A stretch of DNA of 19,819 nucleotides from WLJO01 sp945889085 (GCA_945889085.1 CAMDBM010000044.1:1-19819); one strand, 5' to 3'. Shown: positions 1 to 8,106, counted from the first letter of the stretch. Notes: generated from the letters alone by a model not told the origin. Program-made: numbers and translations.

Positions 1-1532
1 CACCATCCCTCGACGGCCGGGTGCGATCGGTGGTGGTGCAGGCTGACGGCAAGATCCTGGTCGGCGGCAATTTCACTGGGTATCTCACACGCCTGATCAC
101 CAACGGCAGCGTCGACAGCACCTTTACGGCGCCGTCCCTCGACGACCGGGTGTACTCGGTGGTGGTGCAGGCTGACGGCAAGATTTTGGTCGGCGGTGAC
201 TTCACCGGGTCCGTCACACGCCTGAACAGCAATGGCAGCGTCGACAGCACGTTCACCGCACCATCCCTCGACGGCCGGGTGCGATCGGTGGTGGTGCAGG
301 CTGACGGCAAGATCCTGGTCGGCGGTGACTTCACAGCGTATGTCACACGCCTGAACGGCAACGGCAGTGTCGACAGCACCTTCACCCCACCGTCCCTTGA
401 CGGCGTGGTGCATTCGGTGGTGGTGCAGGCTGACGGCAAGATTTTGGTCGGCGGCACCTTCAACGGGTCCGTCACACGCCTCAGCACCAATGGCAGCGTC
501 GACAGCACCTTCACCGCGCGATCCCTCGGCGGCGTGGTGCAGTCGGTGGTGGTGCAGGCTGACGGCAAGATCCTGCTCGGCGGCGCCTTCACCGGGTCCG
601 TCACACGCCTGAACGGCAACGGCAGCGTCGACAGCGCCTTCACCGCGCGATCCCTCGGCGGCGTGGTGCATTCGGTGGTGGCGCAGGCTGACGGCAAGAT
701 CTTGGTTGGCGGCAATTTCGCTGGGTCCGTCACACGCCTGAACACCGATGGCAGCGTGGACAGCACGTTCACCCCACCATCTCTGGACGGCGTGGTGTTC
801 TCACTGCTGGTGCAGGCTGACGGCAAGATCCTGGTCGGCGGCAGTTTCACCGGGTATGTCACACGCCTCAACGCCGATGGCAGCGTTGACAGCACGTTCA
901 CCCCACCATCCCTCGACCTGGTGGTGTACTCACTGATGGTGCAGGCCGACGGCAAGATCCTGGTTGGCGGCAATTTCACCGGGTATGTCACACGCCTCAA
1001 CACCGATGGCAGTGTTGACTCCACGTTCACCCCGCCATCCCTCCGCGGCCGCGGGAAGCGGGTCCCCGTCGGTGTGCAGTCCATCGTGTTGCAGGCTGAC
1101 GGCAAGATTCTGGTCGGCGGCGACTTCACCGGGTCTCTCAAACGCCTCAACCCCAACGGCAGCATCGACACCGACTTCGCATCCTTCGACAAGGTGGTGT
1201 ACTCGGTGGTGGTGCAGGCCGACGGCAAGATCTTGGTCGGCGGCAACTTCAAAGGGCACGTCAAGCGCCTCAACCCCAACGGCAGCATCGACACCGACTT
1301 CGCATCCTTCGACAAAAGGGTGAACTCGGTGGTGGTGCAGGCTGATGGCAAGATCCTGGTCGGCGGCAAGTTCAAAGAGTCCATCAAACGCCTCAACCCC
1401 AACGGCAGCATCGACAGCACCTTCACCCCGCCAAGCCCACCAAACCTCACCGGCCGGGTGAATTCGGTGGTGGTGCAGGCTGATGGCAAGATCTTGATCA
1501 GCGGTGACTTCAAAGGTTCCATCAAACGCCTC
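1..1532 (+). repeat. Twelve tandem ~129-bp coding repeats (delta-60 array)
   Basis: The DNA itself is repetitive, not only the protein. The block gtgcaggctgacggcaagat recurs nearly unchanged in every unit. The period is 129 bases in the first eight units and varies in the last four, always in multiples of three. The array continues beyond the left edge of the window. Units 1-8 are more alike at the DNA level than units 9-12, which suggests recent duplication or gene conversion in the first block. Confidence 0.9.
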
Positions 1533-1685
1533 AACAACGCGCTTGCGCAGTCGGGAACGAGTGGTGCAATCGTGGGTGGTGACAGCGGTAGCGGGGTGTG
1601 GATCATCGTGATCGTCGCCGCTGGCGCAGCAGTTATCGCGGCGGGTGTTTCGGTTGTACGCCGCCGCAAACCCCGCGCCGCGTAA
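1..1685 (+). CDS. Delta-60 repeat surface protein with C-terminal membrane anchor (5' end outside window)
   Basis: The frame is open to the left edge of the window (first complete codon at base 3, reading PSLDGRVRS), so the start and any signal peptide lie upstream. The visible part is almost entirely twelve tandem units with the core QADGKILVGG, then a short F-x-G segment, a (T/K)RL motif, NxxGSVDSTFT and a variable linker; this matches the delta-60 repeat family, thought to form beta-propeller-like extracellular folds. Units 1-8 carry the TRL motif and a 43-residue period; units 9-12 carry KRL and NPNGSID, with periods of about 41 to 46 residues, and a basic insert (RGRGKR) separates units 8 and 9. 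After the repeats comes a Gly/Ser linker, a hydrophobic helix (WIIVIVAAGAAVIAAGVSVV) and an RRRK tail, so the repeats should face outside with the C-terminus in the cytoplasm. The ligand and role are unknown. Confidence 0.85.
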   Translation, partial: PSLDGRVRSVVVQADGKILVGGNFTGYLTRLITNGSVDSTFTAPSLDDRVYSVVVQADGKILVGGDFTGSVTRLNSNGSVDSTFTAPSLDGRVRSVVVQADGKILVGGDFTAYVTRLNGNGSVDSTFTPPSLDGVVHSVVVQADGKILVGGTFNGSVTRLSTNGSVDSTFTARSLGGVVQSVVVQADGKILLGGAFTGSVTRLNGNGSVDSAFTARSLGGVVHSVVAQADGKILVGGNFAGSVTRLNTDGSVDSTFTPPSLDGVVFSLLVQADGKILVGGSFTGYVTRLNADGSVDSTFTPPSLDLVVYSLMVQADGKILVGGNFTGYVTRLNTDGSVDSTFTPPSLRGRGKRVPVGVQSIVLQADGKILVGGDFTGSLKRLNPNGSIDTDFASFDKVVYSVVVQADGKILVGGNFKGHVKRLNPNGSIDTDFASFDKRVNSVVVQADGKILVGGKFKESIKRLNPNGSIDSTFTPPSPPNLTGRVNSVVVQADGKILISGDFKGSIKRLNNALAQSGTSGAIVGGDSGSGVWIIVIVAAGAAVIAAGVSVVRRRKPRAA

Positions 1686-1695
1686 CACGGCTCCG

Positions 1696-1711
1696 TTTTT
1701 TTTGGGGGGGG
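1696..1711 (+). other. T8-G8 homopolymer tract downstream of the repeat gene
   Basis: Eight T followed directly by eight G lie 11 bases after the stop codon of the repeat protein. A T-run here could be the tail of an intrinsic terminator, but the only hairpins just upstream are tiny (acgg-ct-ccgt, or gccg-cgtaaca-cggc), so a terminator is only weakly supported. The tract is also a classic place for slippage or assembly error. Confidence 0.5.
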
Positions 1712-1760
1712 TCGGCTCGGTACGCAAGCGCCTCGACGATCGCTGGTGCAGCACCCCGAG

Positions 1761-1766
1761 TAGGTT
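1761..1766 (+). promoter_or_regulatory. Candidate leaderless -10 box (TAGGTT) for the RecQ-like gene
   Basis: TAGGTT fits the actinobacterial TANNNT -10 pattern and ends exactly 7 bases before the proposed TTG start at 1774, placing the transcription start at or next to the start codon. The overlapping gagtagg could instead act as a weak ribosome binding site. Either reading supports the 1774 start. Confidence 0.4.
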
Positions 1767-1773
1767 GACCCCC

Positions 1774-3831
1774 TTGCCGAACGACCTTGCTACCGAACAC
1801 ACCCAGATCGTCCTCGAGCGGCTGGCCGGCGGGGGAGCGGTACCCCGGGGCGACCAGCTCGACGCAGTGCGGGCAATCATCGAGCCGGCGGCCCGGGTGC
1901 TCGTGGTGCAGGCCACAGGTTGGGGCAAGAGCGCCGTGTACTGGGCAGCCACGTCGGCACTCCGGTCGTCCGGGTCGGGCCCCACGCTCGTCGTGTCACC
2001 GCTGCTTGCGCTCATGCGGGATCAGGTGAATGCGGCCACGCGTGCTGGCCTCCGCGCCGCCACGATCAACAGCACGAATATCGACGACTGGGATGGCGTG
2101 TTCAGGGCGCTCGACCAAGACGAACTGGACGTGCTGCTCGTGTCGCCCGAGCGACTCGGAAACCCCCGGTTCGCCGCCCGGCTCGACCAACTGATGGCCC
2201 GTGTCGGTCTCGTCGTGATCGACGAGGCACACTGCATCAGCGACTGGGGATTCGACTTCCGGCCCGACTACCAGCGACTCGCCCGCGCACTGCTCGGAAC
2301 CCCGACGGCGTCGGTGCTCGCCACCACCGCCACCGCGAACAGCAGGGTGGTCGCCGATGTCGAGTCACAGTTGGGTTCCGGGGCCGTCACCTTCCGAGGC
2401 ACGCTCGCACGGACCTCGCTGCAGCTAGCGGTCGTGCCCGGGCTGGCGCCGCTGGAGCGCTATGCCTGGGTTGCCGATGCACTCCACACGCTCCCCGGCT
2501 CGGGGATCATCTACGTGCTGACCGTCGCGGAGGCAGAACGCCTGGCTGCGTTCCTGCAGTCCTGCGGCCACGAGGTGGCTGCATACAGCGGCCAGCTGGA
2601 AGCCGAACAGCGCGAGCAGGTGGAGGATGCGCTGCGGCGCAACGAGGTGAAGGCGGTTGTGGCCACCAGTGCCCTCGGCATGGGCTACGACAAGCCGGAC
2701 CTCGGGTTCTGTATCCACGTCGGTTCGCCGTCCACCCCGGTCGCCTACTACCAGCAGGTGGGTCGTGCCGGCCGGGCGCTCGATCACGCCGTGGCCGTGC
2801 TGCTCTCGTCGGACTCCGACGAGCGGATCTGGGACTACTTCGCCACAGCATCGATCCCCAACGCTGCGGACGTCGACAAGGTGCTGATCGCGCTGGCCGC
2901 CGGACCGCAGTCCACGGTGGAGCTCGACAGCGCCACCGGCGTGCGCCGAGGGCGGCTCGAGACACTGCTCAAGATTCTCGCAGTCGACGGTGTCGTAACC
3001 AAGGACGGCACCCGCTGGGCCTCCACCGGCGAGACCTACGTGCACAACACCACCAAGTGGGACACACTCACGCGTATGCGCCGTGCTGAGGCGGACCTCA
3101 TGCGGCAGTACGCCCACGGTCAGGGCTGCCTCATGGCTTATCTGCAGCAGGCCCTCGATGACCCGTCGCCTGCACAGTGTGGCCGCTGCTCGGTGTGCAC
3201 CGGGGCACTGCCTCAGCCGGGTCTTGCGCCTGCGGCGGAGTGGCTCGAGGCCGCCCGGGCCTTCTCCCGGGGCGTCGACATCGTGATCGAGCCCCGCAAG
3301 CTGTGGCCCCAGGGGGTCGGCCGCCGGGGCAGGATCGCAGGACTGCTGGAGGGCCGAGCGGTCGCCTTTGCCGACGACCCCGGGTGGGGCGAGGCCCTGC
3401 GGGACCTCCAGCGCTCGGGCTACGGAACGCTTCCCGAGCCGCTCGTCGGCGGCGCCGTGGAGGTCCTGCGCCGCTGGGCGAAGGTGTGGTCACAGCGCCC
3501 CGCCGCTGTCGTCCCGGCGGCCGCATTCGGCGCGCAGGGCGAGGCCAACCGGCGCCTGGCTGTCGAAATCGCGAGAATCGGCAGGTTGGAGATGCTGGAC
3601 GTGCTGCGCTGGGAGGGTGAGGCGCTCGGCTCGGACCTGTCCAGCGGCCCTGCAGTCCGCCATCTCGAGTCCGCAATCGTGCTCGGCGCCCCGGTCGAAC
3701 CCCTGCCCGGCCCGGTGCTGCTGTGTGCCGCCAGCATGCGGTCGGGTTGGGCCCTCACCGTATGCGCTGCTCTCCTGCACGAGGCAGGTGTGCGCGGTTC
3801 GATGCCGCTCGTGATCCACCGACTGCCCTAA
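1774..3831 (+). CDS. recQ: RecQ-family ATP-dependent DNA helicase with phosphoribosyltransferase-like C-terminal tail
   Basis: A superfamily 2 helicase that should unwind DNA 3' to 5' in recombination and repair. The TTG start (685 aa) was chosen because of the -10-like box and weak ribosome site just upstream; the frame is open further back, into the previous gene and through the T8-G8 tract. Visible motifs, numbered from this start: Q28, Walker A TGWGKS with K52, LLALMRDQ, DEAH at 150-153, ATTATAN at 183-189, ATSALGMGYDKPD, and QQVGRAGR at 327-334. Four cysteines (452, 469, 472, 475; CxxCxxC) fit the RecQ zinc-binding domain. No HRDC domain is visible. The last ~40 residues (VLLCAASMRSGWALTVCAALL, in two overlapping halves) resemble the phosphoribosyltransferase-like end of actinobacterial RecQ homologues, but the usual acidic pair of the PRPP loop is absent. 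The helicase call is secure; the start codon and the role of the tail are not. Confidence 0.9.
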   Translation: MPNDLATEHTQIVLERLAGGGAVPRGDQLDAVRAIIEPAARVLVVQATGWGKSAVYWAATSALRSSGSGPTLVVSPLLALMRDQVNAATRAGLRAATINSTNIDDWDGVFRALDQDELDVLLVSPERLGNPRFAARLDQLMARVGLVVIDEAHCISDWGFDFRPDYQRLARALLGTPTASVLATTATANSRVVADVESQLGSGAVTFRGTLARTSLQLAVVPGLAPLERYAWVADALHTLPGSGIIYVLTVAEAERLAAFLQSCGHEVAAYSGQLEAEQREQVEDALRRNEVKAVVATSALGMGYDKPDLGFCIHVGSPSTPVAYYQQVGRAGRALDHAVAVLLSSDSDERIWDYFATASIPNAADVDKVLIALAAGPQSTVELDSATGVRRGRLETLLKILAVDGVVTKDGTRWASTGETYVHNTTKWDTLTRMRRAEADLMRQYAHGQGCLMAYLQQALDDPSPAQCGRCSVCTGALPQPGLAPAAEWLEAARAFSRGVDIVIEPRKLWPQGVGRRGRIAGLLEGRAVAFADDPGWGEALRDLQRSGYGTLPEPLVGGAVEVLRRWAKVWSQRPAAVVPAAAFGAQGEANRRLAVEIARIGRLEMLDVLRWEGEALGSDLSSGPAVRHLESAIVLGAPVEPLPGPVLLCAASMRSGWALTVCAALLHEAGVRGSMPLVIHRLP

Positions 3832-3868
3832 CGCCGTGTGCGGAGCACGTCTCTGCCACGATACGGGG

Positions 3869-4891
3869 GTGGAACCCATCGGGGCCGAAGATCTTTTCGC
3901 CATCATCGACGAACTCAGGGAGTACGTGAGTGTGCACACCCCCGTGTTCGATGACTCAGGTTTGATCATCGACGCCCGCCTGCACACGTGGAACCGTGCC
4001 TACGCGAGGGTGCGCATGAGGCCGGTCATTCTCGGCCAGTTGATGATGGAGGAGTATCACGACCCGCTCGACGCGATGGGCTACGTGAATCGCGCCTGGA
4101 ACGAGGGTTCGGTACAGCAAGTGTTCGAGTACACACCCGAAACACGTGACATCTACCAGCCGGACCGCGCGTTTGTTTTCCTCAACGTACTCTGGAAGCG
4201 CGTCGGCGACTTCGTGGTTGAGGTGGGCACCGACTTCTCGGAACTGCGTGGCATGGAACTCGATCTGGAGAACCAGCGCTTAGCGGTCATTGAGGCATCA
4301 CGTGCGAGGACCATGGCCCAGCAACGCGAGCAGATCGCACGGGACCTGCACGACTCAACAGTGCAGCAACTGTTCGCTGCCTGCCTGTTCATCGAGTCGA
4401 TGGTGAAGACACTCGACACCGACACGACGGACACCGCCAAGCACGTCGTTTCCCTCCTTGCGGGCGTGATCGAGGAGATCCGCCGGGAGGTTCTCGACCT
4501 CCGTAGCGTGACACCTTCGGTGATCGAGGTGGAACTGAGGGACGCGTTGCGGCCGATCGTGGACGCAACCGGTGTGCTGTGCACCGTGGTCGTTGAGGGG
4601 GCAGGCGAGTGTGATCCCGAGATCCGCTCGAGCATGCGGGCGGTGGTGCGCGAGGCAGTGTCCAACGCCGTTCGCCATGGGGAGGCCCAGAGTGTGCTCG
4701 TCACGGTGACACTGGACGAGAACCGTGCGGAACTGATGATCGCGGACGATGGGACCGGGTTCGATACCGACGCGACCTTCTCGGTCGGGATCCTGGACAT
4801 TCGCGCCCGGGCAGAGAAGCTCCGGGGCGAGGCGGAGTTCTTCTCGACAACGCGTGGCACCACGATCAAGTGGCGCGTGCCGCTCCGCTGA
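3869..4891 (+). CDS. Cytoplasmic PAS-type sensor histidine kinase (HisKA_3 class), orphan
   Basis: A 340-residue kinase without transmembrane segments. The N-terminal ~115 residues look like a PAS-type sensing domain (FVFLNVLWKRVGDFVVEVGT). A short coiled linker leads to a HisKA_3 dimerisation domain with the H-box IARDLHDSTVQQLF, phospho-acceptor His161, followed by a HATPase domain with N-box VREAVSNAVRHG (N266) and G-box DDGTGFD. This is the NarX/DesK-type kinase class, which normally pairs with a LuxR/NarL-type response regulator. No regulator gene is present in this window, so it is an orphan here. It begins 37 bases after the helicase gene on the same strand. The GTG at 3869 (preceded by gatacgggg) was preferred to GTG 3836, which would add 11 unconserved-looking residues; neither has a good ribosome site. 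Confidence 0.85.
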   Translation: MEPIGAEDLFAIIDELREYVSVHTPVFDDSGLIIDARLHTWNRAYARVRMRPVILGQLMMEEYHDPLDAMGYVNRAWNEGSVQQVFEYTPETRDIYQPDRAFVFLNVLWKRVGDFVVEVGTDFSELRGMELDLENQRLAVIEASRARTMAQQREQIARDLHDSTVQQLFAACLFIESMVKTLDTDTTDTAKHVVSLLAGVIEEIRREVLDLRSVTPSVIEVELRDALRPIVDATGVLCTVVVEGAGECDPEIRSSMRAVVREAVSNAVRHGEAQSVLVTVTLDENRAELMIADDGTGFDTDATFSVGILDIRARAEKLRGEAEFFSTTRGTTIKWRVPLR

Positions 4892-4929
4892 GCAGGCGCA
4901 TCGGCTGGGTGGTTGAGCCCCCGGTTCCG

Positions 4930-6381
4930 TCAGGTCGGGAAGGTGATCGGCCCGAGTTCGTTGCGGATCGCCCGGGCAACAGCCAGCGCGGTCCGGTCCT
5001 CCATGTACGGAGCAACGATCTGCACGCCGATCGGCAGGCCGTCGGCGGACGTGCCGACCGGGATGACCGTGGCGGGCAGGTACACCCCGCCGATCAACAC
5101 CGTCCACCAGAGCAGTTCCAGGTACGGACGCTCCACACCGTCCACCAGTACGGTGCGCTCGGGGAGGCTGCCCTCCTGAGTGTGCGGGAATGCGTGCGTC
5201 ATCGTCACTGGGCAGATCAGAGCGTCGTACTGCTGGAAGAACACCCGCCACTGCTCGCGCAGGTGCTGGCGCACGACGTCGGCCGCCATCCAGTCCCGGT
5301 GCGTGGCGGTGAACGAGCTGAGGGCCGCCGTCACCTCGGGCGGTGTGTCCGGCGATGTGGCGATGGCGCGGTAGCGGGCGAAGTCCTCGTCGCTCATTGA
5401 TGGGGCTGTTGCCGCACTGACAAGCCACAGCGCGAGCTGTGACGAGGCGTCGGCGTTGAGGTCCGGACGAGCGGAGCGGTTGACTGCCGCGCCGAGCGAC
5501 TGGAGTACGTCGCCGGCCCGCTCAACTGCTGCCCGGACGTCTGCGGAGACGGGACAGGCATCGTCGTCGGACCAGATGGCAACGCGGAAGGCGTCGATGC
5601 GTTCATGGCGGGGCATGGGGAGTCGATGGCTGACTGTGTGCGCGCGCTCGGGGCGCGGCGCAGCAAGGATGTGCAGTAACAGTTCGAGGTCGTCCACCGA
5701 GCGCGCAAGCGGCCCGTGCACGTTGATATCCGGCTCGACCATTCCGTAGTCGATGCGGTCGATGTACCCGCCGCACGGAACGAGGCCGTACGAGGGCTTG
5801 TGGCCGGCCACGCCGCAGAACGCAGCAGGGAACCGGATGGACCCACCAATGTCGGTGCCGATCTCGAAGCCTGTGAACCCGAGCGCCACCGAGGTGGCCG
5901 CTCCGCCGGAGGACCCGCCGGGGGTGCGGGTGTGGTCCCACGGGTTGTTGGTAGTGCCGAAGATGTTGTTGTAGGTCTGGATATCGCCGGACCACCGAGG
6001 AACGTTGGTCTTTGCGAAGGGGATCGCGCCGGCCGAGCGCACGAGGGCCACCGCGTCGGCGTCTTTCGTGGGCACGTGATCGCCGTGTTCGATGGCGCCG
6101 CCTGTTGACCGCAGCCCACGCACGGCGAGTGCATCCTTCACAGTGATGGGGATGCCGTGGAGCGGGCGGGTATGCCTACCCGCCGCAGCCTCCGCGTCGG
6201 CCGCCTCGGCCGCCCGACGGCCGCTCTCGAGGTCCACGGTGACCACGGCATTCACTGCCGGGTTGAGTTTCTCGATCCGGGCAACGTAGTGATCCAGCAG
6301 CTCACGCGAGGACAGTTCCTTGAGCGCGAGCAGATTGCGGAGCTCAACGAGGGACTTGTGGTGCAGGGGTAGTTCGCTCAC
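4930..6381 (-). CDS. Amidase-signature family hydrolase
   Basis: A 483-residue enzyme of the amidase-signature family, which hydrolyses amides using a Ser-cisSer-Lys triad. All three residues are visible: K82 in GIPITVKDALAVRG, S157 in PGGSSGGAA and nucleophile S181 in GTDIGGSIRFP. The 24-residue spacing between the two serines is that of fatty acid amide hydrolase. There is no signal peptide, so it is probably cytoplasmic. The substrate cannot be read from sequence. A GatA role is unlikely because no gatB or gatC lies nearby. It is convergent with the histidine kinase gene (38 bases apart) and sits 54 bases downstream of cysE on the same strand. GTG start; gaggac directly upstream could serve as a ribosome site or as the spacer of a leaderless promoter. 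Confidence 0.88.
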   Translation of the reverse strand: MSELPLHHKSLVELRNLLALKELSSRELLDHYVARIEKLNPAVNAVVTVDLESGRRAAEAADAEAAAGRHTRPLHGIPITVKDALAVRGLRSTGGAIEHGDHVPTKDADAVALVRSAGAIPFAKTNVPRWSGDIQTYNNIFGTTNNPWDHTRTPGGSSGGAATSVALGFTGFEIGTDIGGSIRFPAAFCGVAGHKPSYGLVPCGGYIDRIDYGMVEPDINVHGPLARSVDDLELLLHILAAPRPERAHTVSHRLPMPRHERIDAFRVAIWSDDDACPVSADVRAAVERAGDVLQSLGAAVNRSARPDLNADASSQLALWLVSAATAPSMSDEDFARYRAIATSPDTPPEVTAALSSFTATHRDWMAADVVRQHLREQWRVFFQQYDALICPVTMTHAFPHTQEGSLPERTVLVDGVERPYLELLWWTVLIGGVYLPATVIPVGTSADGLPIGVQIVAPYMEDRTALAVARAIRNELGPITFPT

Positions 6382-6387
6382 GTCCTC

Positions 6388-6393
6388 AACCTA
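6388..6393 (-). promoter_or_regulatory. Candidate leaderless -10 box (TAGGTT) for the amidase gene
   Basis: On the minus strand TAGGTT is followed by six bases (gaggac) and the GTG start. This suggests the amidase has its own promoter and is not simply carried on the cysK-cysE transcript. The gaggac spacer could alternatively be a closely spaced ribosome site. Confidence 0.35.
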
Positions 6394-6435
6394 ATGGGCT
6401 TGCCGTGCGGGAGCCGCAGGGCTGTTCCGGCGGGA

Positions 6436-7134
6436 TCAGATCGAGAAGTCGAGCCCGGACCAGACACCCTCGGTTGAGGGGCGAATGGCATCTACCGAGG
6501 TGTGGCCGGTAACCGTGGTCTCGAGCTCGTCCACCCGCTTCAGGAGGGACTTGAGGCTGGCGCCCACGAGGTCCGGCAGCTCGACCTCGTCGAGGTCCGG
6601 TTCCGGCACCCCGGTGGTGGCGCGGCTGCGCGACACGATCTGGCCCGGCACGCCGACAACGACGGAGTTCCTCGGCACGGGCCGCACCACGACGGCATTG
6701 GCCCCGATACGGCTGTCTGCACCGATCTCGATCGCACCGAGCACCTTGGCGCCCGCACCGATGATCACACGATCGCCGATTGTCGGGTGGCGCTTGCCCC
6801 GGTCCAGCGTGGTTCCGCCGAGCGTGACGCCGTGGTACAAGGTGACGTTCTCGCCCACCTCGGCGGTCTCGCCGATCACGACACCCATACCGTGGTCGAT
6901 GAACAGCCCCGGTCCCAGCGTTGCCCCGGGGTGGATCTCGATCCCGGTCCGGTTGCGAGCGAGCTGAGAAAGCATCCGCGCAAGGAAGCGGTGATCCCGC
7001 TTCCAGAGACGGTGTGCAACCCGGTGCGCCCACACAGCATGTACACCCGGGTACAGCAGGGCAACCTCGAACGACGAACGCGCCGCTGGATCACGCTCAC
7101 GTGCCGCCGCGAGGTCGCGGCGCCAGGTGCTCAT
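6436..7134 (-). CDS. cysE: Serine O-acetyltransferase
   Basis: CysE transfers acetyl from acetyl-CoA to L-serine, giving O-acetylserine for cysteine synthesis. The 232-residue protein is the short type, with a reduced N-terminal helical region compared with the E. coli enzyme. The left-handed beta-helix follows, with hexapeptide repeats (IEIHPGATLGPGLFIDHGMG, IGETAEVGENVTLYHGVTLGG, IIGAGAKVLGAIEIG, IGANAVVV) and the active-site pair D80-H81. The protein ends in DFSI; a C-terminal isoleucine is the residue that inserts into the CysK active site in the cysteine synthase complex. The ATG start overlaps the cysK stop codon as TGATG, so translation is probably coupled. A longer frame upstream lies inside cysK and was rejected. 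Confidence 0.93.
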   Translation of the reverse strand: MSTWRRDLAAARERDPAARSSFEVALLYPGVHAVWAHRVAHRLWKRDHRFLARMLSQLARNRTGIEIHPGATLGPGLFIDHGMGVVIGETAEVGENVTLYHGVTLGGTTLDRGKRHPTIGDRVIIGAGAKVLGAIEIGADSRIGANAVVVRPVPRNSVVVGVPGQIVSRSRATTGVPEPDLDEVELPDLVGASLKSLLKRVDELETTVTGHTSVDAIRPSTEGVWSGLDFSI

Positions 7135-8072
7135 CAATCGGCCAGGTCGGCGAACAGCGCAGTGCTCAGGTAGCGCTCGCCGAACGAGGGAATGATGACG
7201 ACGATGCGCTTGCCGGCATTCTCCGGGCGCTTGGCGATCTCGATGGCTGCCCACGTTGCCGCACCGGAGGAGATGCCGACGAGCAGGCCTTCCTCCCTCG
7301 CCATGCGGCGTGCCGTTGCGAACGCGTCCTCGTTGGAGACGGCGATGACCTCATCGAGCACGGTGGTGTCGAGGTTCTTCGGGATGAAGCCGGCGCCGAT
7401 CCCCTGAATCGGGTGCGGGCCCTTCTGGCCACCGGAGATGACGGGCGACGCAGCGGGCTCGACGGCGACAATCTTGATGTTCGGGTTCTTGTCCTTGAGC
7501 GCGTGACCGATGCCGGTGATGGTGCCGCCGGTGCCGACGCCGCCCACGAGGAAGTCGACCTTCCCGTCGGTGTCGCGCCAGATCTCCTCGGCGGTGGTGG
7601 CCCGGTGGATCGCCGGGTTCGCCGGGTTCTCGAACTGCTGGGGCATGAAGTATTTCACCGGGTCGCTGTTGGCGATCTCGGCCGCTTTCCCAATGGCCCC
7701 GCCCATTCCCTCGGGTCCCGGTGTCAACAACAGCTCGGCGCCGTACGCACGCAGCAGCATGCGGCGCTCCTTGCTCATCGTCTCGGGCATGGTGAGGATG
7801 ATCTGGTAGCCGCGTGCTGCCGCCACCATCGCGAGCGCGATGCCGGTGTTGCCGCTCGTGGGCTCAACGATCACCATGCCGGGCTTGAGCCTGCCGGACT
7901 GCTCAGCGTCGTCGATCATGGCGGCGCCGATCCGGTCCTTCACGCTGTGAGCCGGGTTGTAGAACTCCAGCTTCGCGACCACCTCCGCGCCTGCACCGTC
8001 GGTGACCCGGTTGATGCGGACGAGGGGGGTGTTCCCGATGAGTGCGGTGACGTTGTCGGCGATCTTTGCCAT
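7134..8072 (-). CDS. cysK: Cysteine synthase A (O-acetylserine sulfhydrylase)
   Basis: A PLP enzyme of 312 residues that makes L-cysteine from O-acetylserine and sulfide. Visible landmarks are the PLP lysine K45 in HSVKDR, the substrate loop PTSGNTG at 71-77, the phosphate loop GVGTGGT at 178-184, GIGAGFIP, and the C-terminal IPSFGERYLST. Length and motifs match the CysK branch and not cystathionine beta-synthase, which would be longer. A strong ribosome site AGAGGAG (8078-8084) lies 5 bases before the ATG. It is the first gene of a two-gene operon with cysE. An inverted repeat resembling an Rrf2/IscR operator lies about 50 bases upstream. Confidence 0.96.
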   Translation of the reverse strand: MAKIADNVTALIGNTPLVRINRVTDGAGAEVVAKLEFYNPAHSVKDRIGAAMIDDAEQSGRLKPGMVIVEPTSGNTGIALAMVAAARGYQIILTMPETMSKERRMLLRAYGAELLLTPGPEGMGGAIGKAAEIANSDPVKYFMPQQFENPANPAIHRATTAEEIWRDTDGKVDFLVGGVGTGGTITGIGHALKDKNPNIKIVAVEPAASPVISGGQKGPHPIQGIGAGFIPKNLDTTVLDEVIAVSNEDAFATARRMAREEGLLVGISSGAATWAAIEIAKRPENAGKRIVVIIPSFGERYLSTALFADLAD

Positions 8073-8093
8073 TGCTGCTCCTCTGTGCGAGAC

Positions 8094-8106
8094 CGGTTCG
8101 GAACCG
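8094..8106 (-). promoter_or_regulatory. Palindrome in the cysK 5' leader
   Basis: CGGTTC-C-GAACCG on the minus strand is a perfect 6-1-6 inverted repeat about 20 bases before the cysK start, downstream of the Rrf2-like site. It could be a second operator or a small leader hairpin. No function is assigned. Confidence 0.35.

Noticed and set aside
1..1532. Tandem repeats as a CRISPR array or satellite
   Set aside because: Repeats are 129 bases, contiguous, in frame and encode a known protein repeat; there are no spacers and no cas genes.
930..2015. 361-codon minus-strand frame opposite the delta-60 array
   Set aside because: It merely mirrors the tandem repeats (recurring AADQDLA.. HHHR units) and crosses into the helicase gene. 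The plus-strand repeats match a known family.
4892..4929. Terminator between the convergent histidine kinase and amidase genes
   Set aside because: Only a 4-base stem (ggct/agcc) could be found and there is no T-run.
6406..6418. Small hairpin (TGCGG-CTC-CCGCA on the minus strand) after cysE as an intrinsic terminator
   Set aside because: The stem is only five base pairs and there is no T-run, so it is no better than chance in GC-rich DNA.
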